Source: Pseudomonas sp. FEN (GTDB lineage: Bacteria > Pseudomonadota > Gammaproteobacteria > Pseudomonadales > Pseudomonadaceae). From it: 64,000 nucleotides of DNA. Below are positions 60,292 through 64,000 of this stretch, piece by piece. The stretch covers positions 1-64,000 of the forward strand of contig NZ_CAJFDC010000001.1 of NCBI RefSeq assembly GCF_904067045.1. Direction: 5' to 3'. A program made the position numbers and the translations under genes. Below the pieces are notes generated by a model. The model saw nothing but the letters and a program-made list of their open reading frames with translations. It had not been told where the DNA came from and did not search any database. Position 1 is the first letter of the stretch. Each line of letters opens with the position of its first letter.

Positions 60292-61007
60292 GTCGGCGTT
60301 CCAAACACCAGGTGCAGGCGGAAATGCAGGGGATCAAGCCAGCTTTCGACCTGCTCCATGAACCGTCCCTGTTTGTCGTAGGTGGTGCGCAGGGCCTTGA
60401 GAAAGACCGTGCCCGGCGGACGCCCGAGCAGTTCGGCATCTTCGGCGGACAAGGGCTCGGCGCCGATCCATTGATCGCCGCGCTCGCCGACGAAGCCGTA
60501 GGCCGCCAGGGTGATAGTCAGGGAATTGTCGATCAGACCAACATCGGGCAGGCCTTCCAGACCGCCGCTGGCCGGCATCAGCGAATGTTCGAGGGAGACC
60601 ACGGTGCCTTCGGTATTGCGCCGACGCCGATCGAGGGCGATGAATTGCTCGGTACCATAGCGACTGAACAGGTCCGGACGCACCACCGCTTCCAGGCGCA
60701 ACACCTCGGTATTGATCAGCGCGCCGCTATCCGCCAGGGCCTGGGCCCAGCCGGCGCGCTGGTCGAGGGCAATGCCATCGTAGGTGACGATGGAGCCCAC
60801 GCCGCTCTGGGTGGCGATATAGTTGCGCCGCTTGAGCTCGGCCAGGGCCTCGCGCAGCGTGCCACGGCTCACCGAGAATTCTTCGGCCAACTGATGTTCA
60901 CCCGGCAACAGCAAACCGTCTTCGAGAAGACCGCTTTCGATGCGCCGGATCAGCTCATCGACCACTCTTTTTTTCTTATCAAATCGGACATGTTTAATCA
61001 TGTACAA
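60288..61007 (-). CDS. GntR-family (UTRA) regulator
   Basis: 239 residues. HTH at ~10-75: KKRVVDELIRRIESGLLEDGLLLPGEHQLAEEFSVSRGTLREALAELKRRNYIATQ; the UTRA ligand domain follows with RYGTEQFIALDRRRR, SLEHSLMPA. ATG at 61007 (another at 61001). Its stop overlaps the hydrolase start (ATGA), so it heads and autoregulates the operon. Confidence 0.9.
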   Translation of the reverse strand: MYMIKHVRFDKKKRVVDELIRRIESGLLEDGLLLPGEHQLAEEFSVSRGTLREALAELKRRNYIATQSGVGSIVTYDGIALDQRAGWAQALADSGALINTEVLRLEAVVRPDLFSRYGTEQFIALDRRRRNTEGTVVSLEHSLMPASGGLEGLPDVGLIDNSLTITLAAYGFVGERGDQWIGAEPLSAEDAELLGRPPGTVFLKALRTTYDKQGRFMEQVESWLDPLHFRLHLVFGTPT

Positions 61008-61069
61008 GTTGATAACCGAAGCAGGCTCGGAGGTGCAAGGAGTTTATTTTCGGAGAGACGAGTGGTGGT

Positions 61070-61275
61070 GTTCTTCAGCACACCATCGCCGGCAAGCCAG
61101 CACCTACACAGGATCCGGGTACGACGACAATTCCATGGCGAGCCCGCCCGGTAGATATCGTCTTGGCGATCCGCCGGCAAGCGGAGATTCCTACAGGTTT
61201 TGGATTCGGCGATACTTTGCGCAGAGACATCAGACTTTGTAGGAGCAAGCTTGCTCGCGATCCGCCGGCAGGCGG
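61070..61275. repeat. REP-like elements in the intergenic stretch
   Basis: caccatcgccggcaagccagcacctac at 61081, cgatccgccggcaagcgg at 61167 and ttgtaggagcaagcttgct at 61238, three copies or halves of the REP type. Confidence 0.65.
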
Positions 61276-61282
61276 AAACGAC

Positions 61283-61864
61283 TCAGGGTTCCAGGCCAAT
61301 GGGAAAGAACACTCCCCCACTCCAGACCCCCAGCCACGATTGCCCGTCGATCTCACGGCTGACCGCCAGTTCCACCATCTGATAGAACACATTGCGGTGA
61401 ATCAGCGCCTCAAGGTTGACCCGCACATGCAGGTAAGGCGCCGGCTCCTGGGTCAGCGGATCGATGACCACGCGAATCGGGTGTTCGGCGCCGGCCACCA
61501 CGGGTTCGTCGACATTGCTGGTGAAATGCAACAGTTGCCCCTCGCCCTCGCCCTCCACGGTCAAGGTCACGGCCACGAACGGCGCATCGTCGACCTTGAT
61601 GCCGACCTTTTCCACTGGTGTGATCAGGAAATAATCATCGCCGTCACGGCGGATAATGGTGGAGAACAACCTGACCATCGGCTTGCGCCCAATCGGCGTG
61701 CCCAGGTAATACCAGGTGCCATCCCGGGCAATGCGCATATCAATATCGCCGCAGAATTGCGGATTCCACAGGTGAACCGGCGGCAGGCCCTTTTCCGTCT
61801 TGGGGATTTGCGCCAACAGGTCGTTGGCCTTGCCCGGCTCATTCATACTCAATTCGACATCCAC
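61283..61864 (-). CDS. DUF1285 protein
   Basis: 193 residues: [61 protein letters not shown] and [18 protein letters not shown] are the family signatures. Soluble, double-barrel-like beta fold; function unknown. Its start overlaps the end of the DUF4823 gene by 16 bases, so the two are co-transcribed. Confidence 0.88.
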   Translation of the reverse strand: MDVELSMNEPGKANDLLAQIPKTEKGLPPVHLWNPQFCGDIDMRIARDGTWYYLGTPIGRKPMVRLFSTIIRRDGDDYFLITPVEKVGIKVDDAPFVAVTLTVEGEGEGQLLHFTSNVDEPVVAGAEHPIRVVIDPLTQEPAPYLHVRVNLEALIHRNVFYQMVELAVSREIDGQSWLGVWSGGVFFPIGLEP

Positions 61865-62466
61865 TGATCACCCATGCCCAACAGACTACGCGCATATTCG
61901 GCCAAAGGCGCGGCGATCAGGTCTTCGGGCTTGTTGTTGTGGAACGTCAGCAAGCCGCCACGGCTTTTGATCCGCGCACTGTCGATCAGGTATTGGCTAC
62001 CGGTTTCGATCAGCATGATCTGGATCACGCCGGTATCCACGCCCAGACGGTCGACGGCTTCCTGGTCAGCCCATTCGTCGGAGTTGCCGATGCGGTCATC
62101 AGCCTTGGCGAAGCGCGTGTACAGCAGGTAGTGCGCGCCGGCGGAACGGGCTTCGGCCATGGCCTGGTCCAGACCGAGGGGCGCGCGGGCACGGCGCACC
62201 ATGGGGAAATACTCGATGAAGCCGTTGAAGGCTTCCTCGGCCACCACGTTGGGACGCGGGTAGGCACTGCCTGGCGGCGTGAAGGCGCCCTGGGCAATAT
62301 AGATAAAGGAATCCGGCTGGATGCGGAACGAGCGGATCCGGCGCGTATCGCTATGGTCGAGCAGCCCCGCGTCACTCATCTGATAGCGAGCACCTTCTCC
62401 CATATCACTGACACTCATGCAGCCGCTCAGCGCCAACAACGCCAGCAGCACAACCAGGCTACGCAT
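61849..62466 (-). CDS. DUF4823 lipoprotein
   Basis: 205 residues. Signal with lipobox: [16 protein letters not shown]; then [32 protein letters not shown] and [17 protein letters not shown], typical of DUF4823. Function unknown; outer- or inner-membrane lipoprotein. First gene of the pair with DUF1285. Confidence 0.85.
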   Translation of the reverse strand: MRSLVVLLALLALSGCMSVSDMGEGARYQMSDAGLLDHSDTRRIRSFRIQPDSFIYIAQGAFTPPGSAYPRPNVVAEEAFNGFIEYFPMVRRARAPLGLDQAMAEARSAGAHYLLYTRFAKADDRIGNSDEWADQEAVDRLGVDTGVIQIMLIETGSQYLIDSARIKSRGGLLTFHNNKPEDLIAAPLAEYARSLLGMGDQWMSN

Positions 62467-62565
62467 CCTACCCTCCAGAGGCCGGTGACGGAAAACCGGC
62501 GAATAATCGCGAGGATGCAGCTTCCGCGCCAGATCAGGCCAGAAGATGATGTCGGCACGGTGCTT

Positions 62566-62656
62566 GTGTGGGAGCGGTGCTTGCTCGCGAAGCTTTTGGC
62601 GGTCTCAAGGGCCTCTTCGCGGCGGTGCGGCGACCCGACAAGCTCCGCTCCCACAC
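62566..62656. repeat. REP-like inverted pair of the gtgggagc type
   Basis: gtgtgggagcggtgcttgct faces caagctccgctcccacacaa. Confidence 0.75.
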
Positions 62657-62719
62657 AAGCACCGCCCCCACACCCCAGTGTTCCCACACAAAAAACCTGC
62701 TGTGCTCTCGGAGGCAAGG

Positions 62720-63688
62720 TCACCCGCCGATGATTTTCATCACCGTCGCACCGCCCGAGAAAGCCACTTCCTGTTTGTCGCCCAAGGCTTTGACCAGCAG
62801 CCGCTGCAACGCCGGCAGTGCCTCGTGACGGGGCTTATCGAGCAGATCACCGACATAATGCCGGTTGCTTGACGACAGGCAACCATGCAGCCAGCCGGTG
62901 GACGACAGCCGCAAGCGCGAACAGGTCCGGCAGAACGGCACGCTTTCATTGGCGATCACCCCGAAGTGACCGCGCCCCGGAATGGCGTAGCGGACGGCGG
63001 TGGCATCCACCGGCGCATCGGCCTGCAGGTATTCGTAGCGCTCGCCGATCAGGTCGAGCAACTGCTGAAGACTGACGAACTGCTGGAGAAAGGCATTGCC
63101 ATCACTGGCCAGGTGGCCCATGCGCATCAGCTCGATAAAGCGCAACTCGTAGCCGCGTTCAAGACAGTAATCCAACAGCGGTAGCACCTGATCCAGGTTC
63201 TGCCCGCGCAACGGCACCATGTTGACCTTGATCTTCAAGCCTGCCGCCCGCGCCTGCTGCATGCCGTCGAGCACGCTGGCCAGATCGCCACCACGGGCAA
63301 TACGGCGAAAAGCGCCGGCATCCAGGGTATCGAGGGAAACGTTGATCCGCTTGATCCCGGCGTCCACCAGTAACGGTAGTTTGCGCGCCAGTAACTGACC
63401 ATTGGTGGTCAGACTGATATCTTCCAACCCCATCTTGCCGATCGCGTCCATGAAGGCTTCCAGCTTGGGGCTGACCAGTGGCTCGCCGCCGGTAATGCGC
63501 AAACGCTCGATCCCCGCCGCCTCGATCAGGTAGGCCACGCCGCGCGCCATGGCTTGCGCCGACAATTCGTCCTGGGCCGCCACCAACCGCTTACCATTGG
63601 GCACGCAGTAGGTACAGGCATAGTTGCAGGCGGATGTCAGACTGATGCGCAGGTTGCGAAAACGCCTGCCTTGACGGTCAACGATCAT
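62720..63688 (-). CDS. moaA: GTP 3',8-cyclase
   Basis: 322 residues from the ATG at 63688. Radical-SAM cysteines in SACNYACTYCVPNG (CxxxCxxC) near residue 20; GGEPLVSPKL; the C-terminal second [4Fe-4S] cysteines in CRTCSRLRLSSTGWLHGC. First step of molybdenum cofactor synthesis, needed here for the nitrate reductase. Monocistronic. Confidence 0.94.
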   Translation of the reverse strand: MIVDRQGRRFRNLRISLTSACNYACTYCVPNGKRLVAAQDELSAQAMARGVAYLIEAAGIERLRITGGEPLVSPKLEAFMDAIGKMGLEDISLTTNGQLLARKLPLLVDAGIKRINVSLDTLDAGAFRRIARGGDLASVLDGMQQARAAGLKIKVNMVPLRGQNLDQVLPLLDYCLERGYELRFIELMRMGHLASDGNAFLQQFVSLQQLLDLIGERYEYLQADAPVDATAVRYAIPGRGHFGVIANESVPFCRTCSRLRLSSTGWLHGCLSSSNRHYVGDLLDKPRHEALPALQRLLVKALGDKQEVAFSGGATVMKIIGG

Positions 63689-63825
63689 GGAGCACTCCGG
63701 CAATGGACTGTGGAACGCGCAAAACCTGATCCACAAATCAAGTTTTGACAAGTCCTATTCCCGAGTATAAGCCCGAGGTCCCGCGCCATATAGTGGAACA
63801 TGGCCTGATCAATCCGCCGAATGCC

Positions 63826-64000
63826 TTAAGTGACGGGCGTCTCGGGATCGCGCTTGCGCTTGTTGCCCATGCGCACGCCGATGTCCATCAGGAACTGGAA
63901 GAACCCTTCCTGATCCTCCAGCACATTACTCCAGAACGGCGAGTGGTACAGCGCCACGGCGCCATGCACCAGGGCCCAGGCCGCGCAGTAGTGGAAGTAC
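63826..64000 (-). CDS. C-terminal part of a probable TetR-family regulator (cut by window edge)
   Basis: The minus frame from the right edge to the TAA at 63828-63826 reads YFHYCAAWALVHGAVALYHS, then FWSNVLEDQEGFFQF, MDIGVRMGNKRKRDPETPVT. This fits the helical C-terminal domain of a TetR regulator; the HTH would lie beyond the window. Partial, so low certainty. Confidence 0.5.
   Translation of the reverse strand, partial: YFHYCAAWALVHGAVALYHSPFWSNVLEDQEGFFQFLMDIGVRMGNKRKRDPETPVT

Overview
The window comes from a Pseudomonas chromosome, most likely of the P. fluorescens group. The evidence is the GC-rich core genes with Pseudomonas-type neighbourhoods (nas/nir/nasST/cobA, etfBA with a divergent ETF-ubiquinone oxidoreductase, lpxO, copCD), family-specific intergenic REP-like repeats (gtaggagc.. 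and gtgggagc.. types) and sigma-54/NtrC-style promoters. No rRNA and no CRISPR array were seen. One tRNA gene is present, tRNA-Ser(GGA) at 10715-10804.

The first ~10.7 kb looks like a genomic island that ends at the 3' end of that tRNA. Its left part (1-6982) is AT-rich and unlike the rest. It holds two tandem copies of a very short gene for a 37-residue Gly-rich peptide (minus strand), each with the same hairpin and ribosome-binding site. It also holds a small MazG-like nucleotide pyrophosphohydrolase, an unknown gene with a probable frameshift, and a tightly packed five-gene plus-strand operon: HprK-like kinase, GT4 glycosyltransferase, short HisG-like ATP phosphoribosyltransferase, SDR oxidoreductase and long-form PurM. 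This set looks like an undescribed biosynthetic locus that could join a ribosomal peptide to nucleotide/ribotide chemistry; the product is unknown. From ~7.0 to 10.3 kb the island is degraded: a HAD fragment cut by an IS3-like remnant, a VbhA-like antitoxin without a visible toxin, a frameshifted winged-helix gene fused to a phage/VgrG-like fragment, and a hypothetical coiled-coil protein preceded by three 13-bp iterons.

From 11 kb to the end the sequence is ordinary core genome. 11-16 kb: crotonase, plsC, corA, a glutamine amidotransferase and a c-type cytochrome. 16-19.3 kb: a three-gene unit of ATP-grasp, alpha-E and transglutaminase-like proteins. 19.5-26 kb: small proteins, a MocR regulator and an operon of solute-binding protein, DUF4398 lipoprotein and OmpA-like lipoprotein. 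26-30 kb: etfBA and, divergently, ETF-QO.

30-44 kb is a complete nitrate assimilation region: nirBD, an assimilatory nitrate reductase fused to its own flavoprotein, nasS-nasT, a nitrate transporter, a PP2C-kinase and cobA for siroheme. I read sigma-54 promoters in front of four units. Three of these (nirB, the nitrate reductase, the transporter) also have leaders with two A1/G4 hexaloop hairpins that overlap a terminator, the expected target of the ANTAR antiterminator NasT encoded between them. A shared NtrC-like box lies between the divergent nirB and nitrate reductase promoters.

44-54 kb: AraC and TetR regulators, an alcohol dehydrogenase, an MFS permease, an isochorismatase-like hydrolase (with a possible Thr-rich leader peptide and attenuator), a phosphatase, copCD and a gluconate permease. 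54-64 kb: LysR/DUF4865 pair, lpxO, a GntR-regulated ADP-ribosylglycohydrolase/NCS1 permease/PfkB kinase operon, DUF1285 and DUF4823 genes, moaA, and the 3' end of a probable TetR gene.
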